Positions 8,313-16,579 of a DNA stretch of 64,000 bases are shown piece by piece. The notes beneath the pieces were generated by a model. That model saw only the letters and a program-made list of their open reading frames with translations. It made no database searches and had not been told where the DNA came from. The stretch comes from Eubacteriales bacterium. GTDB taxonomy: Bacteria; Bacillota; Clostridia; Lachnospirales; Lachnospiraceae. The position numbers and the translations under genes were made by a program. The stretch lies in NCBI GenBank assembly GCA_030524175.1, contig JAUNHC010000023.1, forward strand, positions 19,954-83,953, in the 5' to 3' direction. Position 1 is the stretch's first letter. The number at the start of each line of letters is the position of its first letter.

Positions 8313-8359
8313 ATCCCAGTTTAACAGAGAGGAGAATTAGAATTTATAGAGGGGAGAAA
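8313..8359 (+). repeat. Cassette leader repeat, copy 3
   Basis: AATCCCAGTTTAAC, AGAGAGGAG, then TAGAATTTATAGAGGGGAG ending next to the GNAT start at 8360. Same order of blocks as the other copies. Confidence 0.65.
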
Positions 8360-8848
8360 ATGGAAATTCGATATATTACACCTACCCATAATAGAATGGC
8401 AATAAGCAAGATATAAGAGGAAAGTTGGAAATGTGCATATAAAGGAATAATACCTCAAGCCTATCTTGATTCGATTCCTAAGGGTCGCTGGTCGTCAACC
8501 TTAGATAACCCAAACTGGAAAACATTGATTTGTATTGATAATTGCAAAATTGTGGGAACAAGCAGTTTTTGTAAATCCCGTTTTGAGCAGTTTCAATACT
8601 GGGGTGAAGTTATTTCGATATATCTGCTACAGGATTATATGGGTAAAGGCTATGGAAAAACTCTTATGAAATCTACCCTTTCAGATTTAAAAATGCAAGG
8701 ATACGAAAATATCTTTTTATGGGTTCTTGAAGAAAACATCAGAGCAAGGTATTTTTATGAACAATTTGGTTTTTTACCGACAGATGATTTTTTAGATGAT
8801 AATATCGGGGGGAAAGAATTGCGAGAAGTCCGATATATCTACAAATAA
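8360..8848 (+). pseudogene. GNAT acetyltransferase with one in-frame stop at codon 19
   Basis: 163 codons in one frame from ATG 8360 to TAA 8848. The only fault is TAA at 8414-8416, inside a stretch that reads ISKI-stop-EESWKCAYKG; related GNATs usually have Tyr there, so TAT-to-TAA is likely. Downstream the family signature is intact: YLLQDYMGKGYGKTLMKSTL (acetyl-CoA loop G-x-G-x-G/A) and VLEENIRARYFYEQFGF. Re-initiation seems unlikely without a nearby start. Its last 72 bases are duplicated at 7486-7557. Confidence 0.8.
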
Positions 8849-9038
8849 CGATAAATTCGAATTGACCGAGCAGGGAGAAGGATGCTTCTTGACTTACCGG
8901 CAACTCGGAAGTTAGTAAGGTCTTAATGAATGATTTGATTGCGCATATAGATTGCGTTCAAATAACGGTGAATGCTTATGGCTATCTAATTATATCTCAC
9001 AAGAATTAATGACTAAAAATAATTAAGGAGGAACAGAT

Positions 9039-9446
9039 ATGATTGAATATAAACATATAAAGGATTTTGAAGAAGCGCAAATAAAAGCTCTCTTTAAATC
9101 TGTTGAGTGGTTTTCTGGAAATTTTCCTGAAAAAATAAGATTAGCGTTACATAACTCAAGTAAAGTAATTTCAGCTTGGGACAATGATACACTGATTGGA
9201 TTGATTAGAGGATTGGACGATGGAATATGGCAGGCTAGCATTGATTGTTTGTTGGTTCATCCAGACTATCAGGGAAAAGGAATTGCCTCTACTCTGTTAA
9301 AACAGCTTGTAACAGAATATGAGAATTTCTTATATATTGTCGTTGTGCCGGACGAAAAGAAAAACATAACTTTCTATGAAAAAAATGGTTTTACAATCAT
9401 GCCAGAAGGGACACCGCTGCAAATTCGGGGGAAAGCTTGGATTTGA
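9039..9446 (+). CDS. GNAT family N-acetyltransferase
   Basis: 135 residues, intact. The acetyl-CoA motif VHPDYQGKGIASTLLKQL lies at about residues 76-93 and the closing KNITFYEKNGF near 107-117. The substrate is unknown. TTAAGGAGGAACAGAT is an excellent ribosome site. The 190 bases before it hold only scraps, one reading like another acetyltransferase tail. Confidence 0.88.
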   Translation: MIEYKHIKDFEEAQIKALFKSVEWFSGNFPEKIRLALHNSSKVISAWDNDTLIGLIRGLDDGIWQASIDCLLVHPDYQGKGIASTLLKQLVTEYENFLYIVVVPDEKKNITFYEKNGFTIMPEGTPLQIRGKAWI

Positions 9447-9499
9447 GTTTTTTGGTCAACAAAAAGCAGTAGTACGCTTTATAAGCATAAGCCTAACAA

Positions 9500-9547
9500 A
9501 TTCCAGTTTGTCAAACTGAAAAAATCGCAGTTTTGAAAGGGGAAAGT
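9500..9547 (+). repeat. Cassette leader repeat, copy 4 (best preserved)
   Basis: ATTC then CAGTTTG-T-CAAACTG (9504-9518, perfect inverted repeat), A-run, TCGCAGTTTTGAAAGGGGAAAG, then ATG 9548. The exact 15-base palindromic block recurs at 63686-63700. Confidence 0.75.
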
Positions 9548-9886
9548 ATGGAAAAGAGTATTGCATTTTGTGGTTTGGTGTGTTCGCAATGTCCTGTATA
9601 CATTGCAACCAAGACGAATAATGAAGAACTAAAAGAGAAATTAGCAATCGAATATTCTACAGACACATTTGAGTTTGTAAAAGAAGATATGAATTGTACG
9701 GGGTGTCACTCAGTAGTTGGAGTAAATGAGAAAATGTGTAAAGAATGTCTTATGAGAAACTGTGGTATGCACAAAAGCATTTCTCATTGTGCAGAATGTA
9801 ATGAATACCCATGTCAGTACATAAACAGTTATGTGCCAACTGGAAGTGATAATCGCAAAATGTTAGATGAACTGGTAAAGAAATAA
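9548..9886 (+). CDS. DUF3795 cysteine-rich protein
   Basis: 112 residues from ATG 9548, with GAAAGGGG just upstream. The opening IAFCGLVCSQCPVYIAT and the repeated Cys pairs (CTGCH, CKECLMRNC, CAECNEYPC) are characteristic of DUF3795, which probably binds metal; the biological role is unknown. Cytoplasmic, intact, with its own leader repeat. Confidence 0.88.
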   Translation: MEKSIAFCGLVCSQCPVYIATKTNNEELKEKLAIEYSTDTFEFVKEDMNCTGCHSVVGVNEKMCKECLMRNCGMHKSISHCAECNEYPCQYINSYVPTGSDNRKMLDELVKK

Positions 9887-9934
9887 ATCCTAGTTTAGTC
9901 AATTGAAAAAACAAGATTTGGAGAGGAAACACTT
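9886..9934 (+). repeat. Cassette leader repeat, copy 5
   Basis: AATCCTAGTTTAGTCAATTG, A-run, CAAGATTTGGAGAGG, then ATG 9935. The palindrome is weakened to AGTTTAGTCAATTG but block order and distance to the start are kept. Confidence 0.6.
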
Positions 9935-10177
9935 ATGTTTTTTATATAGAAAGAACAAACATTAGACATGCAAATAGATTACATCACCTTTGGCAGAGGA
10001 AAGAAAAATCTGATAATGATTCAAGGGCTTAGTACGAGCGGTATTAAAGGAGCGGAGCTATCTCTTGCATTTATGTATCGCATTTTTGCAAATGATTATA
10101 AGATTTATTTGTTTGACCGTACACGGTATTTGGCAAATTTGAAATCGCCCTTTGGCTATCAAATTTTGCTGAGGTAG
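9935..10177 (+). pseudogene. Alpha/beta hydrolase N-terminal fragment with early amber stop
   Basis: From ATG 9935, five bases or so after the leader repeat, the frame reads MFFI-stop (TAG 9947-9949) and then continues in the same frame as KEQTLDMQIDYITFGRGKKN, LIMIQGLSTS and IYLFDR. This is the first third of an alpha/beta hydrolase up to strand beta-4. After about 10120 the sequence is foreign. Doubly broken: premature stop and truncation. Confidence 0.7.
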
Positions 10178-10318
10178 ATTTGGAGTATGAGCGTCTGTCA
10201 ATGCTAAGTGTGCAGTTTCCTACGGGAGAACCCATCACTTATCCTTTCGGTATCCGCAATTTTTATGTAGCTGACCCAGAGGGGAATTTGCTTGAAATTG
10301 GAAGTACAAGTGAAACAT
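10122..10318 (+). pseudogene. VOC/glyoxalase-family C-terminal fragment
   Basis: In another frame the sequence becomes GKFEIALWLSNFAEVDLEYE, then GIRNFYVADPEGNLLEIGS to a TAG at 10316-10318. The YVADPEGNLLE-type strand is the hallmark metal-ligand end (Glu) of vicinal-oxygen-chelate proteins. It has no start and is joined out of frame to the hydrolase fragment, so two cassettes have recombined here. Confidence 0.75.
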
Positions 10319-10335
10319 AGGCTAGAAACTCTACA

Positions 10336-10380
10336 AATTTCAGCTTGTAGTGGGAAGATTTGAATTTAGAGGATAAGAAT
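10336..10380 (+). repeat. Cassette leader repeat, copy 6
   Basis: AATTTCAGCTTGTAGTGGGAAG then ATTTGAATTTAGAGG, followed by ATG 10381 whose frame (MWIILV) stops at once. Leader of a lost gene; about 170 bases of decayed sequence follow before the DUF1349 gene. Confidence 0.5.
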
Positions 10381-10558
10381 ATGTGGATAATATTGGTCTA
10401 GTTTATTTGGGGAAAGTAAGCATAAAAAAATGGATTTATAACATCATTGATAATAGTTCTTGGTAACAAAACTACATCAAAATTTAAGCAATTAAAAAGA
10501 ATCATTATGGAAGAATTAAAATCTATTATGAAAGTATGAATTTATGGAGGAAGAAATT

Positions 10559-11161
10559 ATGGACTTAAGTAAGTTTCAGTGGACGAGAGAACCGCTCGAT
10601 TATGAAATCATTGACTGCAGAGTTGAAATCACTACAAAACCTCATACTGATTTATGGCAGAGAACATATTATCATTTTCAAAACGATAATGCACCAGTAT
10701 TTCAAATGGAAACAGATGAAAAGTTCTTCAGTTTTGTGGTCAAGACGGAATTTGATGATAGTCATCATAGGTTTGACCAATGTGGAATTGTAATGTATTT
10801 AGACAGCGAAAATTGGTTGAAAGCTTCTATAGAATATGAAAATGAAGATTTTCAACACTTGGGCAGCGTGGTTACAAATCATGGATATTCCGATTGGGCG
10901 ACGACAGAAATCAACACTAACATAAAGTCAATGTGGTATCGGTTTAGTCGAAGAGAAGATGACTATTGTATAGAATGTTCAGAGGATGGAGTTGTATATA
11001 AACAGATGAGAATTTGCCATATACACAAAGGAAATGAAGCTATAAAGTTTGGCATTTATGCGTGTTCTCCCGAAGAATCATCATTCAAGGCGATTTTCTC
11101 AAATATGGAAATTACAGAATGCATGTGGAAAGCACATGGTGGTCAACAACCTGACGATTAG
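10559..11161 (+). CDS. DUF1349 domain protein (YesU/regulation-of-enolase-like beta sandwich)
   Basis: 200 residues from ATG 10559; the upstream ATGGAGGAAG at 10544 is the ribosome site, not the start. The body is a jelly-roll/concanavalin-like beta sandwich as in DUF1349: FVVKTEF, QCGIVMYLDSENWLKASIEY, the SxWA-like DWATTEIN and a final EESSFKAIFSNMEI strand. The related fold binds carbohydrate; no catalytic site is evident. Cytoplasmic. Function not established. Confidence 0.85.
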   Translation: MDLSKFQWTREPLDYEIIDCRVEITTKPHTDLWQRTYYHFQNDNAPVFQMETDEKFFSFVVKTEFDDSHHRFDQCGIVMYLDSENWLKASIEYENEDFQHLGSVVTNHGYSDWATTEINTNIKSMWYRFSRREDDYCIECSEDGVVYKQMRICHIHKGNEAIKFGIYACSPEESSFKAIFSNMEITECMWKAHGGQQPDD

Positions 11162-11199
11162 ACCGCCTTCTGTTAGTCTAAAAAAGCGAGGTCTGTAAA

Positions 11200-11607
11200 A
11201 TGAATATAATAGAAGAAGTACATGAGTTATATTGGAATAATGATATAAATTGTGCAAGAACCATTTTGATTTGCCTGGGTAGACTCTTTAATATTGAATA
11301 TAATGCACAAACACTCCATTCGGCTATCGGTTTGCATGGCGCTGGAGGATTCCGAGCGCAGTGTGGGCTGGTTGAGGGCGGATTAATGTTTATTGGAATC
11401 TATTATAGCCAGCTTGGCAAAACTGAGGAAACAATTGTGTCTGTCTGCTACGATTATGCAGAAGCATTTAAACAGCGGTTTGGTTCATTAAGCTGTTACC
11501 ATTTACGTCCTGATGGATTTTCTGAAAACGACCCACCGCATATGTGTGAAAAACTAACTTGTGAAGCAGTATCTTTCGCATACGAGTTTATAAGAAAACA
11601 GCCGTGA
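11200..11607 (+). CDS. C_GCAxxG_C_C family protein
   Basis: 135 residues. It has a spaced Cys and a glycine-rich motif resembling the family core (residues about 46-64, GLHGAGGFRAQCGLVEGGLM), then CYDYAEAFKQRFGSLSCYHL. Two further Cys (MCEKLTC) follow. The family is thought to bind a metal or redox centre; the role is unknown. AAAGCGAGGTCTG upstream is a fair ribosome site. It is the last intact rightward gene of the array. Confidence 0.82.
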   Translation: MNIIEEVHELYWNNDINCARTILICLGRLFNIEYNAQTLHSAIGLHGAGGFRAQCGLVEGGLMFIGIYYSQLGKTEETIVSVCYDYAEAFKQRFGSLSCYHLRPDGFSENDPPHMCEKLTCEAVSFAYEFIRKQP

Positions 11608-11630
11608 CATCATGTTACGACTGTTCATCA

Positions 11631-11930
11631 TCATAATAATATAAAAACAATAAATAGAGTAATCAATGCTATTAAAATTATAATCAAAAAAGAAAGAGCT
11701 ACTAATTTCCCGATTCTTTTTACCTGGGCACGCCCTTCTGCCTCTAAGTTATCCATGTCCCCTTAGATATGCCGCAGATTTCAACTTTTCCATTCTTTTT
11801 CATCTGCTGATATACTTTTTTCTGATTACTGGTAACAAAGTACAGTTTCCCCTCAAAACTGCATACTGCTCCAAATGGACGGACATGCGGCTGTCCGTTT
11901 TCCTCGGTAGAAAGATAAAATGTACCACAA
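11631..11930 (-). pseudogene. Pyridoxamine 5'-phosphate oxidase-family fragment, with a 41-codon overlapping tail
   Basis: On the minus strand 11930-11740 reads FYLSTEENGQPHVRPFGAVC, then EGKLYFVTSNQKKVYQQM and KVEICGISKGTW, the N-terminal half of a PPOX-type flavin-binding protein, without a start. It stops at TAG right after GTWIT. A one-base shift continues as LEAEGRAQVKR, and an ATG at 11756 could start a 41-residue peptide in that frame ending in one hydrophobic segment (stop 11633-11631). I read it as a frameshifted, chimeric remnant; a real micro-protein is possible but less likely. Confidence 0.6.
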
Positions 11931-12053
11931 GAATAGAAAAAGGGTTCCAGATACGTTTTGGATAAGAGGGCAGGGGGAAAGCAGGCTTGAAAAGGCAGAA
12001 TGAAACTGGGTGCATTCCATTAAAAATATATTTACTCGTCAGAGCTGGGTACC

Positions 12054-12082
12054 TTGACTTTTTATACAATGCTAAGTATGAT
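12054..12082 (+). promoter_or_regulatory. Promoter of the ABC exporter
   Basis: TTGACT (12054-12059), 17 bases, TATGAT (12077-12082). Between it and the gene lies a pair of direct repeats (core AAATGAACAG, near 12120-12131 and 12141-12151) that could be an operator. Confidence 0.6.
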
Positions 12083-12162
12083 AAATTTATGCTGTACATG
12101 AGAGGTTTAAATGTGCCATGAAATGAACAGAAATGTGTCATAAATGAACAGAGGTGAGAAGT

Positions 12163-13917
12163 GTGAAAACGAAACAGATTTTATTAAATGTATATCGATT
12201 ACTGGATCGGAAACAGAAAATAACTTTTGTAGTCATCGTGTTTATTATGGCCATCTCCTCCATATTAACTCAAATCACTCCCAAAGCAATCGGCTGGTTA
12301 ACGGATGATATTCTTTCTCAGACAGAACTTTACTTTTATAAAATCATTCCAATCCTGCTTATCATTATGATTGTCAATGTGATAAATGAACTTATAAAAA
12401 TCTTGCGGAGGATCCTGGTTGAAGATATTGCAACCAAAACTGAAAAAAAGGCAAGAGGAATGGCCATTTCTTCCTTGCTCAAAGCACCTTTAACCTATTT
12501 CAAGGAGCATATGACAGGAAATATCCATGGAAGATTAAATCGGTGTTTAGAAGGCACCGTGAAACTTGAAAAACTAATCTTTATGGATTTGGCTCCCGCT
12601 GTATTCAATAGTGTGGCAGCCATCGTTGTCATCTTTACTACATTGCCGGCAAGTCTGGCAATCCTAATGCTTCTGGTTGTACCTATTGGGATCATCATCG
12701 TTTTTAGACAGATCAGTACGCAAAAAGGAATCCGAGTAGAATTATTGGAAACAAAAGCAAACATGGACGGGGCGATTGTTGAACTGCTTAATGGAATAGA
12801 AGTTATCCGAATGACAGACAGCAATACCTTAGAAGAAAAAAGATTTAACACGAAATCAGAATATCTGAGACGGAAAGAAATGAAACACCATTTGCAAATG
12901 GCCAAATACGATACTTTGAAATTCATGAACGAAATCTTTTTTACGGTTCTGATGATTGGTACTTCAGCATATCTAGCGACACAAGGCATCATTAGTGTTG
13001 GAGCTGTTTTGACATCCTATCTTTGTTTTTCCCAGCTGATCAAGCCCTTGCAGGAACTTCATAGAATTCTGGATGAACTTTCAGAGAGTTTGATTTTGGC
13101 AGAAGATTTTTTCAAAATGACTGTAATTTCTTGTGATTTTTCTTATTCCTATAGTTTAAGCAATATGCAAAGGCCAGTGGATTGTCCGTATATTGTCAAC
13201 ATACATAATCTGAATTTCTCTTACAATGAGGAGAAAAACATATTAAAAAATATAGACTTGTCCATCGAAAAGGGGGCCTTTTGGGGGATCGCCGGACCCA
13301 GCGGCTGCGGGAAATCATCGCTGATAAAAGCCATATGCAAACTGGAACCGTGTGAGGGGTCTATCCATATTGATGGTACGAATATTAATTCCCTATCAAG
13401 AAAAGAGTTGTCACAAATCATCGCACTGGTGCCCCAAAATCCGTTCTTGATTGCTGGGACTATATTGGAGAATATCTGCTATGGTTTGGAAGACAAGCCA
13501 ACTGAAAAAGACGTCAGGGAAGCTATCATCAAGGCAAATCTTTATGATTTCATTAACAGCTTACCAGATGGGATTAACACTAACATAAGTGAAGGCGGCA
13601 GTAACTTATCGGGCGGTCAAAGACAGCGGATTGCAATTGCCCGGGTTTTTTTAAGAAAGCCTAAAATCCTGATTTTAGATGAAGCAACCTCTGCACTGGA
13701 TAATACCTCTGAACGATATATTCAAAATGAAATCGAGGTGTTAAAAAACAAAGATAACATGACAATCCTATCCATTGCACATAGGCTTACCACATTGAAA
13801 AACTGTGATAAGATTATTGTTATGAACCATGGACAGATTGTGCAGGTGGGAAATTATACGGACTTAATCGAAAAAGAAGGAATATTTAGCGATATGTATT
13901 ATGGAAAACTGAAATAA
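12163..13917 (+). CDS. ABC exporter half-transporter (fused membrane and ATPase domains)
   Basis: 584 residues from the GTG at 12163, seven bases after GAGGTG; an in-frame GTG at 12154 overlaps the ribosome site. Residues about 1-310 hold six membrane spans of a type IV (B-family) exporter. The ATPase domain follows: Walker A GPSGCGKSS near residue 378, Q-loop LVPQNPF near 420, signature LSGGQ near 481, Walker B ILILDEATSALD near 502 and the H-loop AHRL near 538. It should act as a homo- or heterodimer exporting a lipid, drug or peptide. No peptidase domain is present, and the substrate is unknown. Confidence 0.92.
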   Translation: MKTKQILLNVYRLLDRKQKITFVVIVFIMAISSILTQITPKAIGWLTDDILSQTELYFYKIIPILLIIMIVNVINELIKILRRILVEDIATKTEKKARGMAISSLLKAPLTYFKEHMTGNIHGRLNRCLEGTVKLEKLIFMDLAPAVFNSVAAIVVIFTTLPASLAILMLLVVPIGIIIVFRQISTQKGIRVELLETKANMDGAIVELLNGIEVIRMTDSNTLEEKRFNTKSEYLRRKEMKHHLQMAKYDTLKFMNEIFFTVLMIGTSAYLATQGIISVGAVLTSYLCFSQLIKPLQELHRILDELSESLILAEDFFKMTVISCDFSYSYSLSNMQRPVDCPYIVNIHNLNFSYNEEKNILKNIDLSIEKGAFWGIAGPSGCGKSSLIKAICKLEPCEGSIHIDGTNINSLSRKELSQIIALVPQNPFLIAGTILENICYGLEDKPTEKDVREAIIKANLYDFINSLPDGINTNISEGGSNLSGGQRQRIAIARVFLRKPKILILDEATSALDNTSERYIQNEIEVLKNKDNMTILSIAHRLTTLKNCDKIIVMNHGQIVQVGNYTDLIEKEGIFSDMYYGKLK

Positions 13918-14370
13918 AAACGCTTGTTCCATGATCTTCCATGATCAGGCTTCTTTCTCTTATTTTTATACATGGAGAATACCAGCAAAATTCCGCTCAC
14001 TGCCCCTGAAAATAAATAGGACTGAATCATTGGCGTAAAATTATAGGTTCCTCCTGTCCTGAAATCAATAAAATCACTGCTGATATAACTCATGGGCAGC
14101 AGGGCTGCAATGGATTGCAGAAATGCAGGAAGCGGGTGGGTCTGAATGCCTATCATCCCACACAGGATCATGGATCCAAAGTACAGGACCATTGCCACTA
14201 CGTAGGTAGGACCGAATTTTTTCAACAAGCTGGACAGCCCATGGGCAATGGCGAAAAACATGGCTTCCAGCAGGTAGATGCATCCAAGGAGGCAAAGGGC
14301 TGAGGACAGCTTTGGTATCTTAACTACTTGAAGTTCTTCCTCAAAATGTATATAATGTCTAAGATTGCAT
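13899..14370 (-). pseudogene. ABC-2-type membrane permease, 5'-truncated remnant
   Basis: On the minus strand an open frame without a start runs from about 14370 to TAA at 13899, overlapping the exporter end by 19 bases tail-to-tail. It reads KIPKLSSALCLLGCIYLLEA, AMVLYFGSMILCGMIGIQTH, PAFLQSIAALLPMSYISSDF and GAVSGILLVFSMY. These are hydrophobic spans and the LP-x-SY region typical of ABC-2 permeases such as lantibiotic-immunity or multidrug types. The N-terminal half is gone. Confidence 0.65.
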
Positions 14371-14488
14371 CAATACAGACTTTACGAAAAATCATCTTTC
14401 TGTATCAGGCAATGTTGCATAATACTGTATAATTATGTATAGCAGCGCAGATTTGAAAAAAGCGCTATTTGTGACCTAACCCCTGTTT

Positions 14489-14517
14489 TTGACCCGTTAT
14501 ATATCAAAGTGTATAAA
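14489..14517 (+). promoter_or_regulatory. Promoter upstream of the radical SAM fragment
   Basis: TTGACC (14489-14494), 17 bases, TATAAA (14512-14517), about 105 bases before the ATG at 14623. The TTGTGACC word occurs nearby at about 14469, 14879 and 14895. Confidence 0.5.
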
Positions 14518-14622
14518 CATACAGTGCAAATAAGGGCTTAAAATGCATATAAAGAGGGGTATTTTATCTTTACAAGGCAACTTCAAATTTGTGAATCAGC
14601 TACAAAAAACGAGAGGAAAAAC

Positions 14623-14793
14623 ATGAGAAAATTAGCTTTAAGTGATGAAATATTACTAAAAATTGATAAATCCGCACGCTATATCGGCGGTGAAGTTAAT
14701 TCGGTAAATAAGGATGTAAACGAAGTGGACGTGCGGTTTGCTATGTGCTTTCCGGATGTCAACGAACATATGTTTCTGCATAATGCAATATAA
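14623..14793 (+). pseudogene. N-terminal fragment of a B12-binding radical SAM protein (TIGR03960-like)
   Basis: 56 codons: MRKLALSDEILLKIDKSARY then IGGEVNSVNKDVNEVDVRFA and MCFPDV, after a GAGAGG ribosome site. From memory this is how TIGR03960-family proteins begin (PARYIGGE-N-S-V-x-KD, VRFAFCFPDVYEIG). After CFPDVNEHMF the sequence diverges and stops, so only about a tenth of the gene remains. It may mark where chromosomal sequence was broken near the left end of the big element. Confidence 0.7.
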
Positions 14794-15104
14794 CAATATA
14801 TAGTTATTTCTGATGATGGATAATACTACATGTAGGGAATGCACATAACAAAATAGTACCATCCATCATAAAAAAGTATTGTGACCCAAGCTGATTTGTG
14901 ACCCAAATATAGCATTTTTGAAATATGATTTATGCAACTTATACAATGAAAATGAATAGTCAAGCGCTTAATCCCAATTTAAAATAAATGGAGGCTGTAG
15001 CATATCATTATGATGTGAAACGGTCTCTTTTTTATAAGATGTTACAGTTGATAAAATGGTCATAAGATTTATAGTATATATATATTAGGCAGAAGGGAAG
15101 TGAA
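14794..15104. other. Non-coding junction zone at the left end of the conjugative element
   Basis: No gene seen. It contains two of the three TTGTGACC words (about 14879 and 14895) and AT-rich sequence. The left boundary of the element should lie here or slightly to the right, but I found no matching direct repeat at the right side (63.5-63.7 kb). Confidence 0.4.
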
Positions 15105-15335
15105 ATATCGTTAGAAAGTGTTAAAATCAATCCATCTTCAACGGATGTGTTGGATCCACTGAAGACCCATCAAATTACGGAAGACGATATTGTGAACAAA
15201 ATTCGTGATTTGCAGAAGGCTGATGAAGTTTTCACAGAGGATGCAACAGAGTTACTGAATAAAATAATAAGAGAAAATAAGATGGATCTTGATATCGAGA
15301 CTCAAAATCGTATTTTGAAACAAATAAATGTCTGA
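15105..15335 (+). CDS. Small soluble protein, apparent AUA start
   Basis: The frame is fully open upstream of the GTG at 15147. The best start by ribosome-site spacing is ATA at 15105, six bases after AAGGGA (15093-15098), giving 76 residues; GTG 15147 would give 62 and has no ribosome site. Acidic and helical (ITEDDIVNKIRDLQKADEVF, TEDATELLNKII). No known family. Ends just before a strong terminator, so it is its own unit. Confidence 0.55.
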   Translation: MSLESVKINPSSTDVLDPLKTHQITEDDIVNKIRDLQKADEVFTEDATELLNKIIRENKMDLDIETQNRILKQINV

Positions 15336-15402
15336 TTAAAAATTTGATTTATATCTCCTAATCCAGGAAATTTTAATTCTACAATTTACAATTAACCTAA
15401 AG

Positions 15403-15439
15403 GGTGCTGTTTCACACTTCGTGTGGCAGCACCTTTTTT
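15403..15439 (+). terminator. Intrinsic terminator
   Basis: GGTGCTG (15403-15409) pairs with CAGCACC (15427-15433), with an inner CACAC-TTC-GTGTG stem, then six T. Ends the preceding small gene. Confidence 0.9.
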
Positions 15440-15763
15440 CTGTAGAGCCTGAGCAATAGTTCTGAAGACTCAATCTTACAACATTTCTAAAAAAATAAAA
15501 AAAATTCTCTTTTTTTATAGAAATCCACGTAAACCAAAAAAGTTATTACATGTACTTCGAACCTTGACAACAAAATATTGAATTTCGTATCAACCGTCAG
15601 CCAGAAGTGATATATCGTAGGGGCATCCATAGCATCCGCTTGATATAATTTACTGCATGGTTAGGAAAGAGGAATACAGCTTTATGCTGAGATATGCTTC
15701 AGGTGGTGTATCTTGATATCCGATAGGGATGTTTTGACATAGTAGAGATAAGGAGATAACAGG
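15440..15763. other. Intergenic, AT-rich, before the next unit
   Basis: No gene. TTGACA occurs at 15563, without a good -10 partner, and TATAAT at about 15643. GATAAGGAGATAAC at 15746-15759 is the ribosome site of the 51-residue gene. Could hold a regulatory or transfer site; nothing decisive is seen. Confidence 0.3.
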
Positions 15764-15919
15764 ATGATTATTTTGGGATTAGCGGGCATTATAAGTGCAT
15801 TTGTTTTATGGTGCTGCATTAAAGTGGGAAAAGAAAGTGATAGAGAATTGGAAGGATTATGGGAGGAAGAAGGCCCTGATCGTGACCGGGATAATCTGTG
15901 CAGAAAGGATGATAAGTAA
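15764..15919 (+). CDS. 51-residue protein with one N-terminal membrane span
   Basis: MIILGLAGIISAFVLWCC is a single hydrophobic span, followed by a highly charged tail (KVGKESDRELEGLWEEEGPD...). GATAAGGAGATAAC precedes the ATG. It may belong with the small DUF3789-like proteins of clostridial conjugative elements, but that is a guess. It ends three bases before the next gene, so they are co-transcribed. Confidence 0.6.
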   Translation: MIILGLAGIISAFVLWCCIKVGKESDRELEGLWEEEGPDRDRDNLCRKDDK

Positions 15920-15921
15920 AA

Positions 15922-16470
15922 ATGGGCAGGAATGGTGTTTTAACGGAAAGATACGTGGGAGAAGAGAATACGGTTTACCATGATATTATATCTTTATTTA
16001 AGATTTATCGTGCGGTAAATTGGAGGATGCAGATAAAGATAAATCAAGTGAAACATCGAATCCAGAGTGAATATGGCACCGATATTGATACTTTTTTGGA
16101 TAGTGTGTATCAGGCCGGCATGGATATTAATCAGGACCTGGAAGATGTACAGGATACAATAGAGTCGATTAATCGGTCAAATAAATTTTTGAAACTGATT
16201 GATGAAGCAGTAGAATTAATGAGAAAGTACCATCCGCAGGGAGAGCGGTATTATTGGGTTTTATATTATAGTTATATGTCAGCTTATAAAGCAGAGAACG
16301 TTGAAGAAATTTTAGACAAGCTGGAACCCCATTTTCCAAGAATACATAGGGCAACTTATTTCCGGTGGCGTGAGCAGGCTTTTGCGGCTGTGAATGACAT
16401 TTTATGGGGCTGTGAGGAGGAAAGCCAAAGGATTATGGAATACTTTATGAAGAATTTTGAACAATCCTAG
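15922..16470 (+). CDS. Putative ArpU/sigma-like transcription regulator
   Basis: 182 residues. The N-terminal half is helical (INQVKHRIQSEYGTDIDTFL...). The C-terminal part reads LEPHFPRIHRATYFRWREQA then FAAVNDILWG, resembling the helix-turn-helix of phage ArpU/RinA-type late regulators (a serine- or arginine-rich helix followed by TYYRW-K/R-x-A). DNA binding is thus inferred. Encoded just upstream of the ParM operon promoter, it may control it. Confidence 0.5.
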   Translation: MGRNGVLTERYVGEENTVYHDIISLFKIYRAVNWRMQIKINQVKHRIQSEYGTDIDTFLDSVYQAGMDINQDLEDVQDTIESINRSNKFLKLIDEAVELMRKYHPQGERYYWVLYYSYMSAYKAENVEEILDKLEPHFPRIHRATYFRWREQAFAAVNDILWGCEEESQRIMEYFMKNFEQS

Positions 16471-16478
16471 AAATACTG

Positions 16479-16535
16479 TTGACTTAGCAAATTCAAAATC
16501 TTTATAGTTAAATTAACTAATGCGCATAGTATGCG
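16479..16535 (+). promoter_or_regulatory. parM promoter with two adjacent palindromes
   Basis: TTGACT (16479-16484), 18 bases, TATAGT (16503-16508). Overlapping the -10 and start point is TAGTTAA-A-TTAACTA (16505-16519), and three bases further CGCATA-G-TATGCG (16523-16535), both perfect. The first 16 bases, AAATACTGTTGACTTA (16471-16486), are repeated exactly at 37504-37519. Likely autoregulation by ParR, or a small centromere-like site. Confidence 0.65.
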
Positions 16536-16579
16536 TAATAACAATTTGCTTAAGGTTTAGTACCGGAAAGGAGTTCATT

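Noticed and set aside
11631-11756. Independent 41-residue membrane peptide on the minus strand
   Set aside because: Its first residues look like the frameshifted continuation of the PPOX fragment, so it is listed only as part of that remnant.
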